From: CALFXN01 sp937957815
Lineage (GTDB): Bacteria; Synergistota; Synergistia; Synergistales; Aminobacteriaceae
Length of the DNA stretch: 6,532 nt
Reading direction: 5' to 3'
NCBI GenBank assembly: GCA_036788195.1
Contig: DAIQNX010000071.1
Location: 1-6,532 of the forward strand
Position numbers and translations under genes: made by a program. The notes beneath the pieces were generated by a model, which worked only from the letters and a program-made list of their open reading frames with translations, made no database searches and was not told the DNA's origin. Below, one piece after another: positions 1 through 5,958 of this stretch (position 1 is the first letter of the stretch; each line of letters starts with the position of its first letter).

Positions 1-191
1 CGGCGGTATCGTCCGGAAGCGACGATATCGACCTTCCGGCGGGGTATCTCGTCCCGCTCGCGCGGGTGTCCGCAGCGGCCGTCAGGGGGGACGTTTCCAC
101 GATGGAAACGCTTGCCGCAGCGTACATTCAGGGGAAGCTGTCGAGCGAGAGCGACGACGACGATGACGAGGATTCCGACGATGAGAGCTGA
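1..191 (+). CDS. C-terminal end of an unidentified upstream protein with acidic tail (5' partial)
   Basis: An open frame enters from the left edge (first full codon at position 3) and stops with TGA at 189-191, giving about 62 residues. The body reads LPAGYLVPLARVSAAAVRGD, then a helix-like stretch TMETLAAAYIQGKL. It ends in an almost purely acidic tail (SDDDDDEDSDDES, about 13 residues). No family is recognised. Its position just before the adaptor and nozzle genes suggests a head protein; in P22-like gene orders portal, scaffold and coat genes precede the adaptor. An acidic tail would suit a scaffold, a capsid-associated protein or a protein that contacts a basic partner, but this is inference. 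The stop is followed by an 18-base gap containing the ribosome binding site of the next gene, so the two are probably co-transcribed. The frame call is firm because the codons are GC-rich at third positions and the stop abuts the next gene. The function is unknown. Confidence 0.7.
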   Translation, partial: AVSSGSDDIDLPAGYLVPLARVSAAAVRGDVSTMETLAAAYIQGKLSSESDDDDDEDSDDES

Positions 192-195
192 GAAT

Positions 196-204
196 GAGGT
201 GGTG
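196..204 (+). promoter_or_regulatory. Ribosome binding site for the adaptor gene
   Basis: GAGGTGGTG lies 5 bases before the ATG at 210 and contains GAGGTG, a six-base match to the core of the usual anti-Shine-Dalgarno complement. It fills most of the 18-base gap after the upstream stop and supports 210 as the start. Confidence 0.6.
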
Positions 205-209
205 ACGGC

Positions 210-731
210 ATGCTCGCGTCCGAAGCACTGACGAGGATACGGAACAGGATACGCGATCCCGGGAGCCTGGTGTTCCAGGACGCGGAGTTGCTTCAATACT
301 ACTCGGACGCGCAGGCGATCGTCGCGGCGAAGCTGATCGAGAATCGGGATCCGACGATGAAAAAGGCGCTGACGGTGACGGCGTCTCCGGCGGTAGCCGT
401 CCCGGCCGATTTCTACGGGTGGGTCGGCGAGGTTCCCGTCACGACGAGCGGGGGAAATTTCGTCCTGCCTTCCGGAATGACGAGCCTCACGGAGGAGTAC
501 TGGATCTGGCCCGCGCGGATCTCGGCGACCGGAACGACGCTGCCGCTGACGGACGCGGCGATCGAGATCGTCATCCACAAGGCGGTCGAGATCTGTCTCG
601 ACAAGATCGGATTCGACAGCGCGGCGGACGCCAACCATACGAACGCGATTCTGGGGAGCCGGACGGCGTTCACTGGGACGTCGCAGCAGGTGCGTTCGAT
701 GGGGGCGACGCAGAGTGCGAATAGCGAGTAA
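210..731 (+). CDS. Head-tail adaptor-like protein (P22 gp4 / podovirus adaptor type)
   Basis: A 173-residue protein. By resemblance it is a phage adaptor that would form a ring under the portal and join it to the tail. Residues 1-50 look helical: an R/D-rich start (EALTRIRNRIRDPG), then FQDAELLQYYSDAQAIVAAKL. The '(W/F)xDaELLxYxxdaq' pattern is typical of short-tailed-phage adaptor families such as DUF6682-like proteins. A beta-rich middle follows (about 55-110, with VPADFYGWVG and EEYWIW), then a helix (TDAAIEIVIHKAVEICLDKIGF) and a polar C-terminal tail. The length is close to that of P22 gp4 (about 166 residues). The next gene starts inside its last codons (17-base overlap) and resembles P22 gp10, which binds the adaptor in P22; this context strengthens the call. 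The alternative is a siphovirus-type head-tail connector. The family is inferred from pattern memory; the gene itself is certain. Confidence 0.75.
   Translation: MLASEALTRIRNRIRDPGSLVFQDAELLQYYSDAQAIVAAKLIENRDPTMKKALTVTASPAVAVPADFYGWVGEVPVTTSGGNFVLPSGMTSLTEEYWIWPARISATGTTLPLTDAAIEIVIHKAVEICLDKIGFDSAADANHTNAILGSRTAFTGTSQQVRSMGATQSANSE
701..705 (+). promoter_or_regulatory. Probable ribosome binding site for the GTG start at 715
   Basis: GGGGG sits 9 bases before the GTG at 715, inside the end of the adaptor gene. It favours 715 over the next in-frame GTG at 751, which has no purine-rich site at good spacing. The 17-base overlap with the adaptor gene suggests translational coupling. Confidence 0.4.
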
Positions 732-2148
732 GCTCAAGAACGCCGAAACGGTGTACCAGGTCGATTTCTCCGGGGGGCTGAACGTCAGCCTTCCCTCCGA
801 GAACATCGCTTCCGACGAACTCAGCGCGAGCTTGAATATGGAAACACCCATCGGGACCAAGATCCTGCGGACGCGGCCGGGGATCGCGAGCGTGTGCGCC
901 TCCGTTCCGGTTGCGAATCCGGAGTCGTTTTCCCCCGTGTTGCACGACGGAGAGACAAAGTTCCTCATGTCCGCCGGCGCGAAGCTGTACCTGATTTCAG
1001 CCGGCGGGGTGTCAACGGAGTATGACCTGAACGGAACGAAGATCCCGACGTTCGCGAAGTGGGGAGAGGAGCCGTTCGTCCTGATCGCTTCGGGCTCGAA
1101 GCTGCAGGCGCTCGACCTGTCGCAGAATCCGGCGAGCATCGCGGAGGTCGACGATTCTCCCATAGCGGACATCGTTTTCGTCTGGAACGGGCGCGTGGGT
1201 ACGGCCCGCGCCGGGACCGACCGGATAACGCTCAGCGGAATCGGCGATCATACGAACTGGCAGGTCGAGGACATCGTTCCGGAGGACGAGGACGCGGAAA
1301 CGGACGAGTGGACGGAAGCCGACGCGATCTGGGCCGATATCGGGTGGAAGGCGGGCGGAAACATCCTCGCGGTGCTGCCGGTCGGCGAGAATCTTGCCGT
1401 TCTCAAGAGCGAGGGGATGTGCTATTCGATCACGGGGTACTTTCCGGACTGGTACTTCCCGGAAGTTTCCCGGACGAGTTCCACGTGGTCGCGATTCAGC
1501 GCCGCGGCGGGGTACGGGGATGTCATATTCCTGGACCCGGACGTCGGGATCTGCTCGTGGAGCGATATCACGAGCGCCGCTGCGGGAAAGGCGTGGACGA
1601 GCGGGCTCAAGGTCAATCCGGCGATCAGGGATCTGGCGACCGTCGACGCAAAGGTATGGTTTCTCCCGTCCCGGCAGCAGTTCGCGGTGTTGCCGTGCGC
1701 CGGGAAGACGCTGTACGTGTTTACGGCCGGGCTCGGATGGAATCCGTGGACGTTCGGCCGAAACGTGCTGGGCGTCGCCGACTATCTCGGAGACGTGTAT
1801 TTCCTCATGTCCACGGACGCCGGAGCGGTGAGCATCGGGAAGTTCGACGAGACGGTCTCCACGGATTTCGGGGCCGCGTTCGCGAGCGGCGCCGCGGGGA
1901 AAGGGGCCGTACTGCGGGGAACCGTGGCCGTGCCGCGGTTGTGGTGCCGCCACAGGGCGCTGACCGCGACGAATCCCGTCGGCGTCCTGAAGATCAACGA
2001 GGATACGATCTGCGCGCTGCGCGATACGGCCGACGGGGAGACGTTGTCCTACCAGATATGGATCGGCGAGCCGTGCGTTCCGAACGTGGCGGTCTCGTCG
2101 GGCCGGATTGAGATCCGGGGTCTCGGGATGGAGGTCGGGGAGATATGA
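715..2148 (+). CDS. Tail nozzle / stabilization-like protein (P22 gp10 type)
   Basis: A 477-residue, beta-rich protein with no signal peptide or membrane segment. It resembles the phage stabilization/nozzle proteins of short-tailed phages, which sit below the adaptor, close the exit channel and carry spikes or fibres; P22 gp10 is of very similar length (about 472). The seen hallmarks are an N-terminal VDFSGGLNVSLPSE followed by a 'TRPGI' turn (residues 13-57), VWNGRVGTARAGTDRITLSG at 156-175 running into IGDHTNWQ (to 183), and VLKSEGMCYSITGY at 229-242. The phrase order 'W-nGRv - s-gtDri-lSGigD-tnW - vlK-g--y-iTG' is what I recall for this family; it suggests repeated propeller-like blades. 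The C-terminal 80 residues are also beta-rich. The start is GTG at 715; the in-frame GTG at 751 would remove 12 residues before VYQVDF. Its stop overlaps the next start as ATGA. No gp26-like tail needle follows; a fibre gene takes that place. Confidence 0.75.
   Translation: MRIASKLKNAETVYQVDFSGGLNVSLPSENIASDELSASLNMETPIGTKILRTRPGIASVCASVPVANPESFSPVLHDGETKFLMSAGAKLYLISAGGVSTEYDLNGTKIPTFAKWGEEPFVLIASGSKLQALDLSQNPASIAEVDDSPIADIVFVWNGRVGTARAGTDRITLSGIGDHTNWQVEDIVPEDEDAETDEWTEADAIWADIGWKAGGNILAVLPVGENLAVLKSEGMCYSITGYFPDWYFPEVSRTSSTWSRFSAAAGYGDVIFLDPDVGICSWSDITSAAAGKAWTSGLKVNPAIRDLATVDAKVWFLPSRQQFAVLPCAGKTLYVFTAGLGWNPWTFGRNVLGVADYLGDVYFLMSTDAGAVSIGKFDETVSTDFGAAFASGAAGKGAVLRGTVAVPRLWCRHRALTATNPVGVLKINEDTICALRDTADGETLSYQIWIGEPCVPNVAVSSGRIEIRGLGMEVGEI
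2130..2142 (+). promoter_or_regulatory. Ribosome binding site and ATGA coupling at the fibre gene
   Basis: GGAGGT (2130-2135) lies 9 bases before the ATG at 2145, and GGGGAG (2137-2142) lies 2 bases before it. The ATG shares bases with the TGA of the nozzle gene (ATGA, 2145-2148), the usual arrangement for translational coupling. Confidence 0.6.
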
Positions 2149-4133
2149 GCGGGGTGTCCGCGTCGAACGACAGGGTGTACGTCAATCGCGGCGCGGCATC
2201 CGTGATTGCGGGTTCAACCGACACGAACGAGAAGCTTTTTCAGAACCGCATCCGGAAGCTCGAGCGGATCACGAACGATCTCGTCGAGGCGACGGTGGAC
2301 GTCCAGCAGCAGGTGGGAACCGCCGTCGGGCCTCCCGGGAAGCCGACAGGAGTCAAGGCCAAGCACTGGCTCGGAAACACGACCGTGACGTGGACGCCTG
2401 CGGAGAACTGCGCGTTGTACGAGATTGTCGCGTCGTCGTGGGCCGACGTGACGACGGCGACGGCGGCCGGGACGGCGACGGGCAACTCGCTCGTTCACAA
2501 CGTCCCGAGCGGGGCAAAATATTACTGGGTGCGCGGCGTGAACGCGAACGGGGAGTCCGGCGCATGGTCCGACATGGTTCTCGCCACGGTGGGGGCGTCG
2601 GACCAGCAGAGCGTCATCAATGCGATCGTCAGTACCAGCGCGCTCATCTCGTCCCTTCGGAGCGGCATCGAGACGGCGAACGCGCGACTCGCCGCCATCG
2701 AGGGGTACCTCGATGAGCAAGGCGTCGATCCGTCCGGGATCATCCAGCGGATCGAGGAAGGCGTTCTTCCCGACGCGCTCATGGAGACGATCCTGTTCGC
2801 CAGGAAGACGAGGGCGAACGCGCGTGACGAGCGGGCGACTATCCGCCAGTACGTCGAGACGAAGGTGAACGAACTCGGCGAGGCCACGGCGACGGAGTTG
2901 ACGCAGCTCGAAGCGAAGGCCGACTCCACGATTGCGAGTCTCGCGACGGAAAAGACCGTCAGGGCGTCGCAGGACAACGCGCTCGCCAGTTCCATCACCG
3001 CATTGTCGAGTACGGTGGCCGGGAACCACGCGAGCATCGTCGATATCCTCGATATCGAGGTGACTCCGGACGGGGCCGTTGCGCAGCGGCTGAACCAGAT
3101 CGAGGCGGACGTCGACGGCAATACGGCGGCGGTGCAGGAGAATGCGGAGGCGGTCGCGGACCTCAACGGACTGGCCTCCTCGACGTGGACGATAAAGGCG
3201 CAGGCGCAGACGGTCGGGGGGAAGAAGGTCGTCGCCGGGATCGGGCTCATGGCGGACAGCACCGGGCTATCGGAGTTCATGGTGGCGGCGAATCGGTTTG
3301 TCGTCGTCGACCCGACGGATTCGGACGGATCGTCGATCAAAATGCCGTTCGTGATCTACAACGGAACGGTCTACATCGACCAGGCGCTTATCCGGGATGG
3401 GACCATCGGGACGGCGAAGATCGGTGACGCGCAGATTACGTCCGCGAAGATCGGGGCCGCGCAGATCAAGACGGCGAACATCGAGGATGCCGCCATCACG
3501 ACGGCGAAGATCGGTAACGCGCAGATTACCAAGGCGAAGCTGGCGAGTGCGTACATCAATGAGCTGAACGCTGAAATAGCGGACATTGCGGAAGCGAAGA
3601 TCGCCGCTGCGGAGATCGGATGGGCGCAGATGGATACGGCCATCGTCAACAACCTGACGGTCGATACGGCGCATGTGAAAAGCCTGACGGTGGACGAATC
3701 GAATATTGTTACCGGGGCGTGCTCGGCTGCGAATATGTGGGTCAACTCGTATGGAGGACAACTTGATTCGACATGGACGACGTTCTGTTCCGTGTCAATA
3801 ACCGTGACGACGACGCAAACCGTGTATGTCCAGGCGTCGGGGTTGAGCTGTTCCGGATCCATCAGCGGCGCTGGAACGTGGGCGTCGCACGTTCGCGTCA
3901 TGTGCGGAAGCACGACGGTGATCCCCGATACGCCGTGCGCTCACTGGTCGCGTCCGCAGCTCCTCGAAGGATTGCTCATGCCGTTCGTCCTTGCAGGGAA
4001 GTTCAATCCTCCATACGCGGGAACATTTACGTTCGAGTTGCAGGCGCGGTGGCCGGGCGGCGGCTCGCCGAGTCCCGGATGGGAATCCCTGATCGGGCGC
4101 AGCGCCATCTCCGCATGGCAATTCAAGAAATGA
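2145..4133 (+). CDS. Tail fibre with FN3, lambda-J-like (DUF1983-type) domain and five-residue repeat shaft
   Basis: A 662-residue modular fibre. Residues 1-60 are a polar N-terminus with a helical NRIRKLERITNDLVEATVDV, possibly the attachment piece. Residues 65-150 form a fibronectin type III-like domain (PTGVKAKHW, VTWTPAENCALYEI, YYWVRGVNANGESGAWS). Residues 152-340 are Ala/Glu-rich and helical, probably a trimeric coiled coil. Residues 343-425 resemble the C-terminal part of lambda tail-tip protein J: STWTIKAQAQTVGGKKVVAG, then GLMADSTGLSEFMVAANRF, MPFVIYNGTVYIDQALIRDG. Residues 411-521 hold a strict five-residue repeat (AKIGD, AQITS, AKIGA and so on). Residues 523-662 are a beta-rich, Cys-containing C-terminal domain, probably the receptor-contacting tip. 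Lambda J has FN3 and this domain in the same order but also a large N-terminal hub of several hundred residues, which is absent here. The protein occupies the place of the P22 tail needle and probably attaches to the nozzle (inference). Confidence 0.8.
   Translation: MSGVSASNDRVYVNRGAASVIAGSTDTNEKLFQNRIRKLERITNDLVEATVDVQQQVGTAVGPPGKPTGVKAKHWLGNTTVTWTPAENCALYEIVASSWADVTTATAAGTATGNSLVHNVPSGAKYYWVRGVNANGESGAWSDMVLATVGASDQQSVINAIVSTSALISSLRSGIETANARLAAIEGYLDEQGVDPSGIIQRIEEGVLPDALMETILFARKTRANARDERATIRQYVETKVNELGEATATELTQLEAKADSTIASLATEKTVRASQDNALASSITALSSTVAGNHASIVDILDIEVTPDGAVAQRLNQIEADVDGNTAAVQENAEAVADLNGLASSTWTIKAQAQTVGGKKVVAGIGLMADSTGLSEFMVAANRFVVVDPTDSDGSSIKMPFVIYNGTVYIDQALIRDGTIGTAKIGDAQITSAKIGAAQIKTANIEDAAITTAKIGNAQITKAKLASAYINELNAEIADIAEAKIAAAEIGWAQMDTAIVNNLTVDTAHVKSLTVDESNIVTGACSAANMWVNSYGGQLDSTWTTFCSVSITVTTTQTVYVQASGLSCSGSISGAGTWASHVRVMCGSTTVIPDTPCAHWSRPQLLEGLLMPFVLAGKFNPPYAGTFTFELQARWPGGGSPSPGWESLIGRSAISAWQFKK
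3047..3060 (+). repeat. 14-base perfect palindrome inside the fibre gene
   Basis: CCTCGATATCGAGG is self-complementary and encodes part of VDILDIEV. It may be a chance result of the GATATC codon pair repeated there. No known operator is recognised. Confidence 0.5.
3375..3707 (+). repeat. Protein-level five-residue repeat array in the fibre (residues 411-521)
   Basis: Every fifth residue from Ile411 to Ile521 is I, L, V or M (23 positions; the only exception is Ala476). In 15 of the 20 units from 424 onward... more exactly, between residues 424 and 469 the residue two before the hydrophobic one is Ala in all ten units, giving A-x-I-x-x. This pattern is that of pentapeptide-like or triple-stranded beta-helical shafts in trimeric fibres. 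The first units overlap the end of the J-like domain. Confidence 0.85.
3411..3529 (+). repeat. 29-base direct repeat, two copies exactly 90 bases apart
   Basis: Positions 3411-3439 and 3501-3529 match at 28 of 29 bases (G at 3426 versus A at 3516). Each begins ACGGCGAAGATCGGT and encodes TAKIG(D/N)AQIT. The 90-base period equals six five-residue units, so gain or loss by recombination would keep frame and register. Confidence 0.9.
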
Positions 4134-4139
4134 GGTGAT
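4132..4139 (+). promoter_or_regulatory. Ribosome binding site deciding the GTG start at 4146
   Basis: GAGGTGAT is a near-complete match to the anti-Shine-Dalgarno complement and lies 6 bases before the GTG at 4146. It overlaps the TGA of the fibre gene. This strong site supports a GTG start rather than an internal ATG. Confidence 0.75.
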
Positions 4140-4145
4140 TCTTCC

Positions 4146-5114
4146 GTGGCCTGGTACAAAACAGGGACTGTCGCCGTGACGAACGGCTCCCCGACCGTCA
4201 CCGGCACGACGACGGAGTTTTTGTCGCACTGCAAGGTCGGGGATATTTTCACCATCGACAAGGACCGGATCTACGAGATCCAGACCGTCGATTCCGACAC
4301 GCAGCTCACCCTCTCCGAATCCTACGCGGGAAGCACCGACGCTGAAGCGACGTACTACATCATCCCGAACTTCACGAACAGCCTCAACGCCGAGGTCGTT
4401 GCAAGGGTCATCGACCTGATTGATCTGTACGAAGATGCCCTTGACAGAGATTTCAAAGGCGACCCGGGTATGGTGTGGAAGGGCGCGTACTCCGCAGGGA
4501 CGCAGTATGCCAAGGATGATGTCGTATCGGATGGCGGCGCGTCGTGGATCGCCAAGACCGCCTGCATCAACGTCGCCCCGACTGAGGGCGCGACGTGGGG
4601 CAAGGTTGCGTCGAAGGGCGATACGGGCGCCCCCGCTCCTGACGTGAAGGTCCAGTATTCTGCGGATGGTTCCACGTGGAGCGACACGTACACGGCAGGG
4701 GATGTGTACGTTCACTTCTCGAATGACAACGGCTCGACGTGGGGAGATGCCGCCAGAATCCTCGGGGAGAAGGGCGACACCGGAACGGCTGGTACCGTCT
4801 GGAAAGGCGCGTGGAGTTCGATAGAGACATACGTCCTCAACGATGGCGTCTCCCATGGCGGACGGTCCTTTGTCGCGCTCGCGGGCAATACGAACAGCGA
4901 GCCGCCGGACGCGGGGGATGCGACGTGGCTCCTTGTCGCGGACAGGGGAACGGACGGGCAGGACGGGACCAACGGAACCAATGGTGCCGATGGCGGAGAC
5001 GGGGCGTGGGAATCGGACGTGAACGGGAACCTGATGCCGCGAGCTACCGCGTTCACTGATCCGTGGTGGGAACTCGACGGGAGCGGGAACATGATCCCGA
5101 AGGAGGCAGTGTAA
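4146..5114 (+). CDS. Tail protein with two carbohydrate-binding-like modules and collagen-like stretches
   Basis: A 322-residue protein starting at GTG. Residues 3-75 (WYKTGTVAVTNGSPTVTGT ... IFTIDKDRIYEIQTV ... YYIIPNF) are the beta-rich N-terminal domain seen in many phage tail proteins ('WyrtGTvavtnGs-tVtGtgT'). A helical linker follows (LNAEVVARVIDLIDLYEDAL). Two related modules then occur: 109-156 (VWKGAYSAGTQYAKDDVVSD ... WIAKTACI) and 218-265 (VWKGAWSSIETYVLNDGVSH ... FVALAGNT). Both resemble CBM5/12 (chitin-binding type) folds common in tail fibres. Each is followed by Gly-rich text: KGDTGAP at 157 and seven Gly-X-Y units at 268-286. Between them lies VQYSADGSTWSD/HFSNDNGSTWGD. The end holds two copies of WExDxxGNxxP(R/K) at 288 and 308. 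It probably binds surface polysaccharide as a trimer; the collagen-like parts would be trimer stalks (inference). The TAA overlaps the next ATG by one base. Confidence 0.8.
   Translation: MAWYKTGTVAVTNGSPTVTGTTTEFLSHCKVGDIFTIDKDRIYEIQTVDSDTQLTLSESYAGSTDAEATYYIIPNFTNSLNAEVVARVIDLIDLYEDALDRDFKGDPGMVWKGAYSAGTQYAKDDVVSDGGASWIAKTACINVAPTEGATWGKVASKGDTGAPAPDVKVQYSADGSTWSDTYTAGDVYVHFSNDNGSTWGDAARILGEKGDTGTAGTVWKGAWSSIETYVLNDGVSHGGRSFVALAGNTNSEPPDAGDATWLLVADRGTDGQDGTNGTNGADGGDGAWESDVNGNLMPRATAFTDPWWELDGSGNMIPKEAV
5101..5106 (+). promoter_or_regulatory. Ribosome binding site deciding the ATG start at 5114
   Basis: AGGAGG lies 7 bases before the ATG at 5114, the best Shine-Dalgarno match in the window. 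It rules out the longer reading from the ATG at 5063, which would put 17 extra residues inside the previous gene. Confidence 0.85.
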
Positions 5115-5599
5115 TGGCGACACGGAATGTCATCCCACGCGCCGATGGAGAAGGGCAGGTCGGCCTGTCGACACAGGCGTGGGGCAAGGTCTACGCCGAC
5201 GAGATATATGAGGGCGGCGTTCGCGTCCAGACCGGGGCAAGCTCTGACGACAAGACGGTGAAGGCGTCCACAGGAGATACCACTCCGGGCTTCCTTGATG
5301 CGAAGGTCGACGGGACGACCATTGAAGTGTCGGGCGACAAGCTCAAGGTGAAGTCTGGTGGCCACACGCACGCGCAGAGCGAAGTCACGAACCTTGTATC
5401 GGCGCTCTCCGGGAAGGCGTCTTCGACTCACTCTCATGCGCAGAGCGATATAACGGGGCTTGAAACAGCGCTCTCCGGCAAGGCTTCAACCGATGTCGCC
5501 ACGACATCCGCCGCCGGTCTGATGTCCTCGACGGACAAAGGGAAGCTCGACGGCATGGCGCTCGCTGCGCTGACAATCGCAAGCATCGAATCGTATTAG
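5114..5599 (+). CDS. Tail-fibre protein with HxH repeats
   Basis: A 161-residue protein. The N-terminus (RNVIPRADGEGQVGLSTQAW, then GKVYADEIYEGGVRVQ) is a pattern I recall from tail-fibre proteins of many phages, 'iPRAdgeG-lG---aWgkvya'; it may be the anchoring part. A Gly/Asp/Lys-rich beta stretch follows (about 45-80). Residues 84-105 and 106-127 are two tandem 22-residue repeats, each starting HTHAQS/HSHAQS and ending SGKAS. Next comes ATTSAAGLMSSTDKGKLDGM (131-150), a familiar phage tail-fibre phrase. No enzyme motif is seen. It is probably a trimeric fibre segment or collar. It overlaps the stop of the previous gene by one base (TAATG), and 11 bases separate it from the next gene. It is short for a full receptor-binding fibre, and the C-terminus ends at ALTIASIESY with no obvious tip domain, so it may be an adaptor on which another tip protein sits (inference). 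Confidence 0.75.
   Translation: MATRNVIPRADGEGQVGLSTQAWGKVYADEIYEGGVRVQTGASSDDKTVKASTGDTTPGFLDAKVDGTTIEVSGDKLKVKSGGHTHAQSEVTNLVSALSGKASSTHSHAQSDITGLETALSGKASTDVATTSAAGLMSSTDKGKLDGMALAALTIASIESY
5363..5494 (+). repeat. Two tandem 22-residue (66-base) HxH repeats
   Basis: The units encoded at 5363-5428 and 5429-5494 share HxHAQS(E/D)(V/I)T-L--ALSGKAS. At DNA level the shared blocks are GCGCAGAGCGA and GCGCTCTCCGG, with drift between them, so the duplication is not recent. Confidence 0.8.
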
Positions 5600-5605
5600 G
5601 GGGTG
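5598..5605 (+). promoter_or_regulatory. Ribosome binding site for the 115-residue virion protein
   Basis: AGGGGGTG, matching the AGG-GGTG parts of the anti-Shine-Dalgarno complement, lies 5 bases before the ATG at 5611. Confidence 0.6.
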
Positions 5606-5610
5606 TCTGA

Positions 5611-5958
5611 ATGACCATAGCACAGAGCGCACTGAAAAACGCAGGGGCGCACCTGACAACGAGTCTCGCGGATATTTACACGTGCCCGGCTTCGACCGCT
5701 GCGATAATCAAACACGCGCAGGTTGCGAACGTGGACGGAAGCGCGGCGGCCGATGTGTCCGTTGCGCTGTACGACTCGTCAGCGACGGCGACGTACTATT
5801 TCGCCAAGACCGTTTCGGTCGCGGCCGATGCAGGATTGAAACCGCTCGGGGATCTGATCGGCGTGGTGCTTGAGGCGGGGGACAAGATACAGGCAGTGGC
5901 AAGCGCCGCCGAAGACCTCGACATCATCCTGTCGATAGTGGAGTACGCCGTCTCATGA
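5611..5958 (+). CDS. Small beta-rich phage virion protein, function unknown
   Basis: A 115-residue protein with no signal peptide, membrane segment or catalytic motif. The text LTTSLADIYTCPASTAAIIK, HAQVANVDGSAAADVSVALY and LGDLIGVVLEAGDKIQAVAS reads as alternating strands of a single beta-sandwich. I recall similar small proteins ('TtvyTcPagt-Aivkh-qvaNvdg--aadvtv', 'LeaGD-iqa-as') beside tail-fibre genes of tailed phages, but their role is not settled. A capsid or tail decoration protein, or a small fibre-associated protein, would fit. It lies between the HxH fibre protein and the LamG protein, and its TGA overlaps the next ATG (ATGA), so its production is probably coupled to that of the adhesin. 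The gene is certain from its frame, ribosome binding site and spacing. The function is inferred only from position. Confidence 0.75.
   Translation: MTIAQSALKNAGAHLTTSLADIYTCPASTAAIIKHAQVANVDGSAAADVSVALYDSSATATYYFAKTVSVAADAGLKPLGDLIGVVLEAGDKIQAVASAAEDLDIILSIVEYAVS

Noticed and set aside
1059..2111. Plus-strand 350-codon frame inside the nozzle gene
   Set aside because: The translation is Arg/Gly-rich low-complexity text in an alternative frame, fully contained in a gene with family hallmarks. It is a shadow frame.
3047..3060. Palindrome CCTCGATATCGAGG as an operator or attachment site
   Set aside because: It lies deep in a coding region, far from any gene start, and follows from the repeated Asp-Ile codon pair (GATATC). 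There is no second copy in the window that I could see.
2148..4146. A tail-needle (P22 gp26-like) gene expected after the nozzle gene
   Set aside because: The next gene starts within the nozzle stop and encodes a FN3/J-like fibre. No long N-terminal needle-type hydrophobic plug or separate small gene is present.
5063..5113. Longer start for the HxH fibre protein at ATG 5063
   Set aside because: The extra 17 residues (MVGTRREREHDPEGGSV) are an out-of-frame reading of the previous gene's end. AGGAGG at 5101-5106 clearly serves the ATG at 5114.
3795..5123. Long minus-strand open frame (442 codons) opposite the fibre and CBM genes
   Set aside because: It is rich in Arg/Pro/His with no recognisable domain, spans two clear plus-strand genes and their junction, and has no credible start site. 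It is a shadow of GC-rich coding DNA, like the other minus-strand frames at 1012-1953, 2214-3029 and 2522-3340.
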